Positions 7,963 to 16,539 of a stretch of 64,000 bases of DNA are shown here, in pieces; position 1 is the first letter of the stretch; every line of letters begins with the position of its first letter. The notes beneath the pieces are model-generated. The model searched no databases. It was given only the letters and a program-made list of their open reading frames with translations, and was not told the DNA's origin. Position numbers and translations under genes: made by a program. This stretch comes from Candidatus Roizmanbacteria bacterium (lineage in GTDB: Bacteria; Patescibacteriota; Microgenomatia; UBA1406; GWC2-37-13), in contig JACRJL010000003.1 in assembly GCA_016215445.1 (NCBI GenBank), positions 90,924-154,923 on the forward strand, in the 5' to 3' direction.

Positions 7963-9172
7963 AATAATTAATAAAATACTTTTTTTATTATTTATTTTTT
8001 TATTATCGACGCAGTTGGGGAAGCATTTTTTCCCTTCCTTTTCTTATCTCAATGGAGTTAGGGTGGACTATCTTTCCCCTACTTTATATCTGACGGACAT
8101 TTTAGTTGTTTTACTTTTTTTTCTTAATTTCAATACTGTTGTTGATTTTTTCAAAAACAAAAAAGTTTTAATCGGGCTGAGTCTATTGTTTATCAATGCT
8201 GTACTCGCAAAAAATCAGCCCGTAGCTCTTTATCAATTGATAAGGATTGTTGAATTCCTGATTATTTTTTCCCTAAGCAGCATTTTATTCAAAGTCATCA
8301 AGGAAAAGACAATTTTGGTAGTTTTGTTATTAACTTCAAGTTTCCAATTCCTTTTGGTCGTATTGCAGTTGGTCTATAGACAGTCGATCCAGGGAGTATT
8401 TTACTGGTTTGGGGAAAGACTTTTTAACCTCTCGACTCCTGGGATTGCCAAAGCAAGTCTAAAAGGTATAGAATTTCTCCGTCCTTACGGAACTTTTTCC
8501 CACCCGAATTCACTGGCAGGATTTTTCCTTCTTTTATATTTTTATGTCCTTGTCGACAGGAAGTTTGAAAAATATTTTTTACTGAAATCTTTGTGTCTTT
8601 TTATTTTTAGCGTTTTGATTCTCCTTTCCTTCTCAAAAGTAGCCATTCTAACTTATTTAATACTAAATACTTTTTATTTCATGCGTAATACTAAAGTCAC
8701 CTGCCGGATCTGTTGGTTGTCGCGGATTATTATCCCAATAATTATTTCCTTTCTTTTCCTCCAGGCGGTAACAGATCCTTTGACACTTGAAAAAAGGATA
8801 GGTTTGTTCAAAAATTCGCTTGAGATCATTTCCCAGCACCCGGTTTTAGGTGTCGGAATAGGGAATTATCTCATTGCTCAATCGGTTTTTGCTTCAAAGT
8901 ATTTTCTATTTTTTAACCAACCGGTTCATAATATCTTTCTTTTGTTTATTGCAGAGACGGGTATTTTAGGCGGAGCAGTAATTATCAGCTTTCTTTTCAA
9001 GCCTGTTTATCGGATTATTAAAAACAACCCTTATATAATTTTTGTTGTTTTTTTGACAGGTTTTTTTGACCATTATTGGTTGACTCTGATGCAGAATTGG
9101 TTGGTTTTGGCTTTGGTTTATGGAAGTGTCTCTAGTTCTTTCTTTATTTCAAGATTTAATTTGAGGAGCTGA
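7907..9172 (+). CDS. O-antigen ligase/polymerase-like membrane protein (Wzy_C family)
   Basis: The 421-residue product has about ten to twelve membrane helices and the Wzy_C/O-antigen ligase landmarks: RPYGTFSHPNSLAGF in the middle, and GVGIGNYLIAQ with QPVHNIFLLFIAETGILGG near the end, including the conserved His of the large extracytoplasmic loop. Such proteins polymerise or transfer lipid-linked glycans at the outer face of the membrane. Here it may act on an S-layer or cell-surface glycan, since no lipopolysaccharide genes are near. The lysine-rich N-terminus is read from DNA overlapping the end of the EndoQ gene by 56 bases. Its 3' end overlaps the convergent gene at 9118-9666 by 55 bases. 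Confidence 0.75.
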   Translation: MKQMKKLKKKNKPNKPYFRIINKILFLLFIFLLSTQLGKHFFPSFSYLNGVRVDYLSPTLYLTDILVVLLFFLNFNTVVDFFKNKKVLIGLSLLFINAVLAKNQPVALYQLIRIVEFLIIFSLSSILFKVIKEKTILVVLLLTSSFQFLLVVLQLVYRQSIQGVFYWFGERLFNLSTPGIAKASLKGIEFLRPYGTFSHPNSLAGFFLLLYFYVLVDRKFEKYFLLKSLCLFIFSVLILLSFSKVAILTYLILNTFYFMRNTKVTCRICWLSRIIIPIIISFLFLQAVTDPLTLEKRIGLFKNSLEIISQHPVLGVGIGNYLIAQSVFASKYFLFFNQPVHNIFLLFIAETGILGGAVIISFLFKPVYRIIKNNPYIIFVVFLTGFFDHYWLTLMQNWLVLALVYGSVSSSFFISRFNLRS

Positions 9173-9666
9173 TTAAGAGGTTCCTGCAATCCTTCGGGAA
9201 GAGTTTTGATCATTTCACCTATTAGTTCGGCGTGTTTAGCATTGGATAATTTTAAGGTTTCGACAAAGCTCGACGGCGGCTGCCCACCTTGTTTTTTAAC
9301 TTCTTTTAAAAGTCCGGGAATTTTGGAAAAATATTTTTCAGCCTTGGAAAAGGTTGTAATAGCGGGTTGGCTTTTGCCTTTTTTGGCTAAGGCCATTGCC
9401 ATGGCAGCTCTTTTATCAGAGTACAAAAGGTAGACTTGGGCCTTTTTTATATTATCCCGAGTGAGAAATTCAGTGATGCGATCGCGGACGATTTTCAAAA
9501 AGTATAAAGGATGGTCTGGCAGAATCCCCGGGTAAGGAAGGTCATAGATGACTTTTTCTTGGGGAGTGCTTATACTGGCTCCAGATGACTCCATGACAAA
9601 GTACGCCATAGCCGGAAGAATGACCAGGATTAAGAATATCAGGATAGCTCGACCAAATTTCTTCAT
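9118..9666 (-). CDS. DUF5667 family membrane-anchored protein
   Basis: The 182-residue protein has one N-terminal membrane helix (about 6-24). The exported part opens with LPYPGILPDHPLYFLKIVRDRI, the hallmark of DUF5667, followed by helices with KKAQVYLLYSDKRAAMA. The family is frequent in Patescibacteria and Actinobacteria. Its members are predicted helical bundles outside the membrane, with no known biochemical function. The gene is monocistronic and converges with the O-antigen ligase-like gene, overlapping it by 55 bases. Confidence 0.72.
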   Translation of the reverse strand: MKKFGRAILIFLILVILPAMAYFVMESSGASISTPQEKVIYDLPYPGILPDHPLYFLKIVRDRITEFLTRDNIKKAQVYLLYSDKRAAMAMALAKKGKSQPAITTFSKAEKYFSKIPGLLKEVKKQGGQPPSSFVETLKLSNAKHAELIGEMIKTLPEGLQEPLNQLLKLNLEIKKELETLP

Positions 9667-9696
9667 AAAACAGTTTAATTATATAAAAATCATGCT

Positions 9697-9729
9697 AAAA
9701 AAACAACCCCGAACCACATTGGGTTCGGG
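9697..9729 (-). terminator. Rho-independent terminator of the HU gene
   Basis: On the minus strand CCCGAACC pairs with GGTTCGGG around a short loop and is followed by TTG and a run of seven T. It lies 27 bases after the HU stop codon. Confidence 0.85.
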
Positions 9730-9755
9730 ACTGTTGGATTGTTATTAAGATCCGT

Positions 9756-10028
9756 TTACTTAACCATTCTTTTCAAGCTTTTACCAGCGGTAAAGCCTGG
9801 AGTTTTGGTGGCTGGGATTTGGATCTCAGCACCAGTTTGTGGATTGCGGCCTTTTCTGGCAGCTCTCCTTCTTACCATAAAGGTACCAAAACCAGTAACA
9901 ACTACTTTTTCTCCTCTTTTCATGGCGTCAGCCATTGTGGAAAAGACTGTTGAGACTGCATCTTTGGCGGCTTTTGCGGTAAGATTAGCTTTTTTTGCAA
10001 CTTGGGCAACTAAATCTGCTTTTGTCAT
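9756..10028 (-). CDS. hup: HU-family DNA-binding protein
   Basis: The 90-residue protein shows the whole HU/IHF fold. It starts MTKADLVAQVAKKA, has GFGTFMVRRRAARKGRNP for the beta-arm base, then QTGAEIQIPA and PGFTAGKSLK at the C-terminus. HU bends and compacts DNA as a dimer. A strong Shine-Dalgarno (AAGGAGGTG, 10034-10042 on the minus strand) precedes the ATG, unlike most genes here, and a clean terminator follows. This suggests high expression from a single-gene message. Confidence 0.95.
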   Translation of the reverse strand: MTKADLVAQVAKKANLTAKAAKDAVSTVFSTMADAMKRGEKVVVTGFGTFMVRRRAARKGRNPQTGAEIQIPATKTPGFTAGKSLKRMVK

Positions 10029-10164
10029 GTATGTGTCACCTCCTTTGAAAGACTATAAATATTAATTGAAATGAATTAACAACAACAGAATATTACTTTT
10101 TAGGCTTCCTGTCAATCCATATTTAAAACATCTTATTATAACAATCTGTATCAATTTAAGGGCT

Positions 10165-11076
10165 TCATGACGGGGAGAAATGATCGAAGCTTTTGTCTTT
10201 TAGTTTATTTTTATCCAAGAAAACACCCGACCCTTTGTAAACTTTTCCAATCAAAATTAATTTGTCATTTGTCTTTTGTGATTTACCATTTTGTGTCAAT
10301 AATACTTGATAATCTTCTCCTCCTTTTAGGGCAAAATCAATTGGATTAAATCGATATTTTTTACAAAATAATTTTAATTCTCTGGATAAAGGAATTTTTT
10401 CAGAGTTGATAATTATTTTTTTTTGGCTTGAATTAGCAAGGTGATAAATGTCAGAAGATAAACCGTCACTGACGTCGATCGAGCTCGTTGCATTTTGGCT
10501 CAAGTATTTTGCGTGATTTAAATTAATTACTGGTTTAAGATGTTTTTCAATTAATATTTTCTCAAAGCTTTCGTAAGGCTTTTTTTTCATCGTTAAAAGT
10601 TTCAGCCCGGCGCGTGAGTCACCGATTGGACCGGTTAAATAAACATTGTCTCCTGGTTTGGCTTGTCGTCTCCCGATAAATTTTTTTGTTTCTCCTATCA
10701 TGAAAACGTCGAGTCCGAGTTTTTCAGAACCCGTTATGTTTCCGCCGACAACCTGGCAGTCGTAGTACTGACAGGCTTTTTTAATCTGCCGCGAAATCGG
10801 TTCGACAAGCGTAATTTTATTTTTAGGAAGAAGAAGAGAAACGAGGGCATATTTTGGTTTCCCTCCCGAAGCGACGATGTCGGAAACATTAACGCTTATT
10901 GCTTTCCAACCGAGAAATTCCTGCGGAAAATAATTCAGGAAATGTCTGCCTTCGAGAAGAATATCATTGGTTAACAGTAAAGTTTTGTCGCCAATTTTAA
11001 TCGGAGCCGTATCGTCTCCGATGAGGTCGTTCTTTAAAATAGATTTTATTTTGTCGATTAATTGGAATTCGTTCAT
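10165..11076 (-). CDS. thiL: Thiamine-monophosphate kinase
   Basis: The 303-residue protein carries the ThiL/PurM-type signatures: IGDDTAPI, LLLTNDILLEGRHF, NVSDIVASGGKP, QVVGGNITGS and SSIDVSDGLSSDIYHLA. ThiL phosphorylates thiamine monophosphate to the active cofactor thiamine pyrophosphate using ATP and magnesium. No other thiamine genes are in the window, so it probably finishes salvaged thiamine phosphate. A Q/K/T/N-rich segment near the C-terminus (NGKSQKTNDK) coincides with an AT-rich repeat shared with the EndoQ gene. Confidence 0.9.
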   Translation of the reverse strand: MNEFQLIDKIKSILKNDLIGDDTAPIKIGDKTLLLTNDILLEGRHFLNYFPQEFLGWKAISVNVSDIVASGGKPKYALVSLLLPKNKITLVEPISRQIKKACQYYDCQVVGGNITGSEKLGLDVFMIGETKKFIGRRQAKPGDNVYLTGPIGDSRAGLKLLTMKKKPYESFEKILIEKHLKPVINLNHAKYLSQNATSSIDVSDGLSSDIYHLANSSQKKIIINSEKIPLSRELKLFCKKYRFNPIDFALKGGEDYQVLLTQNGKSQKTNDKLILIGKVYKGSGVFLDKNKLKDKSFDHFSPS

Positions 11077-11087
11077 TGGTTAATATT

Positions 11088-11190
11088 GCGGGGCCTGTCT
11101 CGTGTCTTTTCCCGTCGGTGCTCGCTTCGGTCAATATACCTCGACTGCGCGCCGCCGGGATCCCTAGACCCTCGACACCCGCAGCTTTTT
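11088..11190. other. GC-rich non-coding block between rny and thiL
   Basis: About 100 bases of clearly higher GC than the surroundings, with self-complementary pieces such as GCGCGCCGCCGGGATCCC. No open frame or RNA family is recognisable. It could be a dispersed repeat of this genome or a structured intergenic element. Only one copy is seen in the window. Confidence 0.4.
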
Positions 11191-11192
11191 AA

Positions 11193-12650
11193 CTAAATTT
11201 TTGTTGTTGCCTCTGCTCGCGTTTCCCTAATAATTGTTACCTTGATTTGGCCTGGGAAGACGTCGAATTTCGATTCCAACTCTTCTCTTATTTTCTCAGC
11301 CATCACTGTCGCCTCATCGTCTGTTATCTCGTCGGGGCGGACAACCACTCGAAGTTCCCGTCCTGCCTGCAAAGCATAGGCTTCGCGGACGCCTTTTTTG
11401 GCCTTGGCAACTTCTTCGATAGTTTTGATTCTTTTCAGATATTCCTCAAAGTCTTCGTGTCTGGCGCCTGGTCTTCCTCCTGAAACAGCATCTGAGATGT
11501 AGACTATAATAGCTTCGATTGATGGAAATGGGATATCCTCGTGGTGGGCGGCGACGCAGCCGACAACGGTTTGCGGAAAGCGGTGCTTATTCAAAAGTTC
11601 TACTCCCAGGTCAACATGGGATCCTTCTTTGTCAGTGACGACTTTACCTATATCGTGTAATAAGCAACCCAATTTGACGACATTGACGTCTGCTCCCAGT
11701 TCGTGAGCCAAGGCAATACCGATTTTGGTTTCCTCAAGGGTATGGACGATCATGTTTTGACCGTAAGAATAACGATATTTGAATCTTCCCAGAGTTTGGG
11801 TGATTTCAGAGGGGAGGTTGAAGACTCCTACCCGATGGGCTAAATCTTCTCCGGCTTTGAAAATATCTTTGTCAACGTCTTCCTTGGTTTTTTTGACTAT
11901 TTCCTCAATTCGTTGCGGTTGGATTCGACCGTCTTTAATGAGTTTTTCTAAAGACAAACGGGCAATTTCCCGTCTGGCGGCGTCAAATGAAGAGAGTCGA
12001 ATTACCCCTTCTTCTTCCAGATCGACGTCTACGCCGGTTGCGATCTCAAAGGCGCGAATATTTCGTCCGTCCTTACCAATGATTCTTCCTTTAAAATCTT
12101 CACTTGGAAGGTTAATCACTGACAAGGTATATTCGGCAGTGTAATCAACTGCGCCATAGCGCATCGCGTCGACTAAAATACTTTTAGCTTTGTCGTCGGC
12201 AGTTGACTTGATTTCCTCTTCGGCGGCTTTTATTTTTTTCGCGATTTCTTCTTTGAGTTTATCTTCCCAACCGCGAAGCAGTAAATCTTTAGCCTCGTCC
12301 TTGGTCATCTTAGCGATTTTTTCTAATTTTGCGAGCATTTCGGTTTTCTTTTCCTCGAGTTCTTTTTTCAATTTTTCATAGAAGTTTTTTGTATCGAGAG
12401 CTGACTGTTTTTCCCGATTAGCGAAATTTTCTTTTTCTTCAAGTTGCTCTTCGCGCTTGGAAAGTCTTTTTTCAACTTCGAGAGCGGCCGTGGCCGTCTC
12501 TCCGGCTTTTCTTTCGGATTCTACTTTGAACTTTAGAGCCTCATTACGGGCTTTAATAATAATTTCTTCGGCCTGAATTTTGGCCGTATTCAATAAATTT
12601 TCCCGATCCTGTTTTATAGAAAGGAACTTTTTAAAAAATTTCTGAAGCAT
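11193..12650 (-). CDS. rny: Ribonuclease Y lacking the membrane anchor
   Basis: The 485-residue protein has the RNase Y order. A long charged coiled coil covers about 20-150, the KH domain contains GRIIGKDGRNIRAFE, and the HD domain contains CLLHDIGKV and AAHHEDIPF. A C-terminal RNase Y domain ends in FPGQIKVTIIRET. RNase Y starts bulk mRNA decay by endonucleolytic cuts. In most bacteria an N-terminal membrane helix tethers it; here the N-terminus (MLQKFFKKFLSIKQDREN) is amphipathic or charged with no such helix, so the enzyme may be cytosolic or peripheral. A 170-base leader with a perfect 12-bp inverted repeat precedes the gene. Confidence 0.93.
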   Translation of the reverse strand: MLQKFFKKFLSIKQDRENLLNTAKIQAEEIIIKARNEALKFKVESERKAGETATAALEVEKRLSKREEQLEEKENFANREKQSALDTKNFYEKLKKELEEKKTEMLAKLEKIAKMTKDEAKDLLLRGWEDKLKEEIAKKIKAAEEEIKSTADDKAKSILVDAMRYGAVDYTAEYTLSVINLPSEDFKGRIIGKDGRNIRAFEIATGVDVDLEEEGVIRLSSFDAARREIARLSLEKLIKDGRIQPQRIEEIVKKTKEDVDKDIFKAGEDLAHRVGVFNLPSEITQTLGRFKYRYSYGQNMIVHTLEETKIGIALAHELGADVNVVKLGCLLHDIGKVVTDKEGSHVDLGVELLNKHRFPQTVVGCVAAHHEDIPFPSIEAIIVYISDAVSGGRPGARHEDFEEYLKRIKTIEEVAKAKKGVREAYALQAGRELRVVVRPDEITDDEATVMAEKIREELESKFDVFPGQIKVTIIRETRAEATTKI

Positions 12651-12674
12651 ATGATTTATGGAAGCTTGAAGAGG

Positions 12675-12749
12675 AAAATGTTGTTATGCCACAATACCGC
12701 GGTCTGCGGTTTGATGGGAAGTTAGATATAAACTTTTTAACAACATTTT
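12675..12749 (-). promoter_or_regulatory. Structured leader candidate upstream of rny
   Basis: AAAATGTTGTTA (12675-12686) and TAACAACATTTT (12738-12749) form a perfect 12-bp inverted repeat. It encloses a small GC hairpin (ACCGC / GCGGT, 12696-12710). A promoter-like TTGTAG-17-TAAAAT pair is read leftwards further upstream. The element would lie in the 5' untranslated part of the rny message. It matches no RNA family I know. Confidence 0.5.
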
Positions 12750-12820
12750 TTAAATTATTAACTTAAATAATTCTTCAAGCAATTTCTAATATCACCTATT
12801 TTACTCCATTTATTTGAAAA

Positions 12821-14020
12821 CTACAACTTGTTTTTTACCAAATAATAATTATTTTTCATTTTTATTACCAGATAGATTATAAATGGTAGTGGAACAATAC
12901 CGGTCCAGAAAAAGATCCATTTTGGATGAGCAACTTCTGCCAAAGGCCCAGAAACAGCAACAATCACCGAATATACTACTCCTAACAATAGATTCAATGC
13001 AGATAGTGCAGTAGCACGGTGGCGCGAATCAAAAACTTCATTGGTTAATTTATTCAATAAATTAAATCTTAGGGTTGAGGAAAACATTAAGAAAACAATT
13101 GCTAAAATATTTATTAGTGGATTTGGTATTAGGGCTAAGAGGGCGCCGAGTCCCATGATAATAGGATGAATCCAAGCCCCTTGTTTTTTAGTAAATGAAA
13201 ATATTTTTACTGCCACAAATCCTATTATTAAAGCATTAAAAGCTCTGATCGACGATAAAATAATTCCCTGTGTGCTTTCACTGAAACCAAGACTATTAAT
13301 GAAGATCAAATTTAAGTAAGTCATCCAAGACCAAGAAATTCCAGCGACGAACATAAAATAAACAGACAGGTGTTTTATATATGTATTTTTAAATAATTCT
13401 TTCAGACCGTCTTTGGTTTTATTTATATAAGCAGACCATGAATATTTAATTGTATCGATGTGGGGTTCTCTCATATTTAGATAAACAAGAGAACTTAAAG
13501 CAATGCTTATACCGGTCAAAAGAAATGGCAGTGTTTGAAAAACTGAATACAGGAATCCTCCAGAAAGGGTGGCAATTATTAATCCTGTTTGGGTAAAAAT
13601 TCCTTCTCTTGCGGCTATTTTTACATATTCATCTTCTCGACCGCCTTCTTTTAATGTGTCATAAATCAAAGCTGTGTTTGCGCCGGACATGGCGCTTTCT
13701 CCAATAGCTCTAATAAGTGTTCCGACAATTATCCAAAAGCTACTAGGATAAAGAACGATAATAAACAATCCTAGCGCGTCGAGAATTCCGCCAATCGCGC
13801 AGCTGATTTTTCTTCCCCAAAGATCGGCAAAAACTCCAGTGGGCAACTCCATAAGAAACATTAAGATATATCTTGCGCTTGCCAATAACCCCATTTGAGT
13901 TAAGGTAAGATATTGATTTTGAAAGGAGATATAAACGGGAATTAAGAAAAAAAGATTGTTTAGAAATTCAGTAAGGTAGTAATAAAGAATATTTCGGTTG
14001 ACCCAGTGTTTAGAATTCAT
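12821..14020 (-). CDS. Major facilitator superfamily transporter
   Basis: The 399-residue protein has about twelve membrane helices in two halves. The MFS A-motif is seen in the first half as GVFADLWGRKIS after helix 2 (about 62-73). A cytoplasmic loop lies near 185-215 between the halves. It resembles drug or metabolite exporters of the MFS_1 group, but the substrate is unknown. It is on the same strand between recX and rny, 15 bases from recX. The 170-base gap after it suggests rny has its own promoter. Confidence 0.8.
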   Translation of the reverse strand: MNSKHWVNRNILYYYLTEFLNNLFFLIPVYISFQNQYLTLTQMGLLASARYILMFLMELPTGVFADLWGRKISCAIGGILDALGLFIIVLYPSSFWIIVGTLIRAIGESAMSGANTALIYDTLKEGGREDEYVKIAAREGIFTQTGLIIATLSGGFLYSVFQTLPFLLTGISIALSSLVYLNMREPHIDTIKYSWSAYINKTKDGLKELFKNTYIKHLSVYFMFVAGISWSWMTYLNLIFINSLGFSESTQGIILSSIRAFNALIIGFVAVKIFSFTKKQGAWIHPIIMGLGALLALIPNPLINILAIVFLMFSSTLRFNLLNKLTNEVFDSRHRATALSALNLLLGVVYSVIVAVSGPLAEVAHPKWIFFWTGIVPLPFIIYLVIKMKNNYYLVKNKL

Positions 14021-14035
14021 AATTGATTAGATATT

Positions 14036-14512
14036 CTAATCTTGTTCATTAAGCTTTTCAAACGATCTCTTGACAAGTTCGTAAGAAAATCCTCGGCTCA
14101 AAAGAAAGCGGGCGGCTTTTTCGAAGCGCTTTTGAGAAGTCAGGCTTTTATATCGGGGCCAACGTTTTGACAAAATTTGCAAAGCCAGCTTTTCTTCGTC
14201 GACTTCGTTTTCAGAAAAATATTTTTCAATCAGTTCGTCTGCAATTCCCTTTAGTTTCAGTTCACGAATCAATAACTTTTTTCCTTTTGGTTTTAAAGCA
14301 GTGCGATCGCGAACAAAAAGGTCGATAAACTTTTTATCATCAATCAAATTTTCTTCTTTTAATTCTTCAATAACTTTTTCGGCGTCATCGCGGGACCAGT
14401 GGGTTTTGGCCACTTTTTTATAAAGATAGTTGCGTATTTCCTTTTCGGATCTAGGGCGGAATTTGAGAAAGAAATAAGCTTTGTTCAAAAGCGCCAGCAG
14501 GTCATCATTCAT
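14036..14512 (-). CDS. recX: RecX, modulator of RecA
   Basis: The 158-residue protein shows the three-repeat helical RecX layout: [22 protein letters not shown], then [21 protein letters not shown], and [21 protein letters not shown]. RecX binds the RecA filament and limits its growth. Its ATG overlaps the recA stop by four bases, a classical recA-recX operon with translational coupling. Confidence 0.9.
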   Translation of the reverse strand: MNDDLLALLNKAYFFLKFRPRSEKEIRNYLYKKVAKTHWSRDDAEKVIEELKEENLIDDKKFIDLFVRDRTALKPKGKKLLIRELKLKGIADELIEKYFSENEVDEEKLALQILSKRWPRYKSLTSQKRFEKAARFLLSRGFSYELVKRSFEKLNEQD

Positions 14513-15495
14513 TTCTTATGCAAAATTTGTTTCATCAACTGTTCTCTCAATTTTTCATTTTTTGCAATTACCTGCTTGACCTCTTCTTTTCCTTGGCCTA
14601 ACAATTTTTCGCCGATTCTAAAAAATGACCCGGATTTAGTGATGATTCCGGAAGCAATTGCTGCGTCGACAAAACCTTCTTCACGGTCTATCCCGGAAGC
14701 TGTGATGACAACTTCCGCTTCCTTAAAAGGTGGGGCTACTTTATTTTTTACCACTTTGACTCTGATTCTCGCTCCATAGACCTGGTTATTTTTTTTCAAA
14801 GTTTCAATTTTCCTGACGTCCATTCTGATTGAACAATAAAATTTCAATGCCAGTCCTCCCGGGGTTGTTTCGGGGTTGCCAAACATAATACCGATTTTTA
14901 AGCGGATCTGATTTGTGAAAATCACGGTGGTTTTTGATTTCGAAACGATTCCGGTCAACTTTCTTAGGGCTTGGGACATTAATCTGGCTTGCAGCCCCAT
15001 CTGTGAATCTCCCATTTCTCCTTCGATTTCGTTTTTTGGGACAAGAGCGGCGACCGAATCAATGACAACCAGATCAACTCCACCGGAGCGGATCAAGGTC
15101 TCGGCAATCTCAAGAGCTTGTTCTCCTGTGTCAGGTTGGGAGACTAAAAGGTCGTCAAGTTTGACGCCGATTTTTTTAGCCCACTCTGGATCAAAAGCGT
15201 GTTCGGCATCTATAAAAGCGGCTGTTCCGCCTTTTTTTTGTGCTTCGCCTATTATTGACAGACAGACTGTGGTTTTTCCAGCTGCCTCAGGTCCGTAAAT
15301 TTCAATTATTCTTCCCCGGGGAATTCCGCCGACTCCGAGGGCAGTGTCAAGATTAAAAATTCCTGTCGGAATGACTTCAACTGGCACGACCGGTGCCTGG
15401 CCAAGTCTCATGATTGACCCGCGGCCGAACTGTTTTTGAATCTGCTCGATCGCCAAAGTGACAGCCTGTCTTTTGTGAGAATCCTGTGTTTTCAT
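14509..15495 (-). CDS. recA: Recombinase RecA
   Basis: The 328-residue protein is RecA without doubt: SIMRLG, the Walker A motif GPEAAGKTT (about 68-76), [28 protein letters not shown] as Walker B, and the L2 region [21 protein letters not shown]. RecA polymerises on single-stranded DNA for homologous recombination and repair. The C-terminal tail is short and basic rather than acidic, as in other small genomes. It forms an operon with recX. Confidence 0.97.
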   Translation of the reverse strand: MKTQDSHKRQAVTLAIEQIQKQFGRGSIMRLGQAPVVPVEVIPTGIFNLDTALGVGGIPRGRIIEIYGPEAAGKTTVCLSIIGEAQKKGGTAAFIDAEHAFDPEWAKKIGVKLDDLLVSQPDTGEQALEIAETLIRSGGVDLVVIDSVAALVPKNEIEGEMGDSQMGLQARLMSQALRKLTGIVSKSKTTVIFTNQIRLKIGIMFGNPETTPGGLALKFYCSIRMDVRKIETLKKNNQVYGARIRVKVVKNKVAPPFKEAEVVITASGIDREEGFVDAAIASGIITKSGSFFRIGEKLLGQGKEEVKQVIAKNEKLREQLMKQILHKK

Positions 15496-15578
15496 ATTTA
15501 TCTTCGCTTTCTCTTTATGAACTTTATAACTTTAGGACAGGATACTATCCTGTCCCTACTTTGTCAACGGACTATAAC

Positions 15579-16496
15579 CTACAAAATATAGATCAGGCCA
15601 ACGACAATCGTTCCCCAAAGTCCAATTGTGACAATAAGGGGGATATCTGTAGTGATAAGTTTTTCAGGCCTTTCTCCCTCTTCTCTTTCATAAAGCAGTT
15701 GAGCATAACGGGCAATTCCGTAGACGACCAGAGGAATTGTTAACATCATCCATTTTCTCGCCTCAAATCCTGGAAAGTTATTAGAAATCCAATTAGAAAA
15801 TAAAGTTCGGATTTCCGGCGGTTTTTCCACATAGGTATAAAAGGCATAAGCGAGGATTGTAGCGGCGGCAAAAGTCTGCGTCAAAAAATCTAAGAAATGT
15901 TCTTTATATAGATTGAGAGACTCGCGTGTTTCACCGCCATGGGTGACGAGCTCGGCATGCCTTTTTATGGTTGCCATAAAAAGAGATATAAAGAAAATTG
16001 TCAGAATCAACCAGATAGGAATGTGATATCCGGAAGCGACTTCTCCAGCAAAGGTGCGGATCATGAAAGAAAAAGAAATCGTGAATATATCAATGGTCGG
16101 ATATTTTTTTAGGTAGAGGGAATAAAAAAAATGAAGAAGGATAAAAAGCAGACTTAGGAAAAAAAACGGTAGGGAAAAAAATAAACTCAAGATTAAAGAT
16201 CCTAAAGTTAAAACAAAGACGAGAAAGCTGGCCTGTTGCAGGGAAATTTCTCCAGATGCGATCGGTCTGTATCTCTTGATTTTGTGTTTCCGATCGAAGG
16301 GAAAGTCTATAATATCGTTTAAAACATAGGAGGTCGATGACAAAAGGCAGAAGATGAAAAATGCGTAAAGCGTATTTAGGAAAATCGGCAGATCAAAAAG
16401 CTTTCCGGAAAAAATAATTGCGGTAAAAACAACCAAATTTTTTACCCATTGACTGACTCGTAAAGCACGGAACAAAACGAAAAGCCTCTTTTTCAT
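15579..16496 (-). CDS. UbiA-family prenyltransferase (decaprenyl-phosphate phosphoribosyltransferase-like)
   Basis: The product has about nine membrane helices and the UbiA signature NDIIDFPFDRKHKIKRYRP, whose Asp residues bind magnesium-diphosphate. A second acidic region lies near PTIDIFTISFSFMIR. The opening RVSQWVKNLVVFTAIIFSGK is typical of the group that moves 5-phosphoribose diphosphate onto polyprenyl phosphate, the first step to lipid-linked arabinose or ribose. I place the start at the ATG at 16494-16496: nine bases upstream is a TATAAT box on the minus strand (16506-16511), while the longer frame to 16541 would run through that box. Confidence 0.75.
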   Translation of the reverse strand: MKKRLFVLFRALRVSQWVKNLVVFTAIIFSGKLFDLPIFLNTLYAFFIFCLLSSTSYVLNDIIDFPFDRKHKIKRYRPIASGEISLQQASFLVFVLTLGSLILSLFFSLPFFFLSLLFILLHFFYSLYLKKYPTIDIFTISFSFMIRTFAGEVASGYHIPIWLILTIFFISLFMATIKRHAELVTHGGETRESLNLYKEHFLDFLTQTFAAATILAYAFYTYVEKPPEIRTLFSNWISNNFPGFEARKWMMLTIPLVVYGIARYAQLLYEREEGERPEKLITTDIPLIVTIGLWGTIVVGLIYIL

Positions 16497-16539
16497 TATG
16501 ATAGAATTATATAATAAAATGAGGTAATATAATACTTCC

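Noticed and set aside
11779..12144. 121-codon plus-strand frame inside rny
   Set aside because: It is Ser- and Arg-rich with no family match, and it lies opposite the KH/HD region of a well-supported gene.
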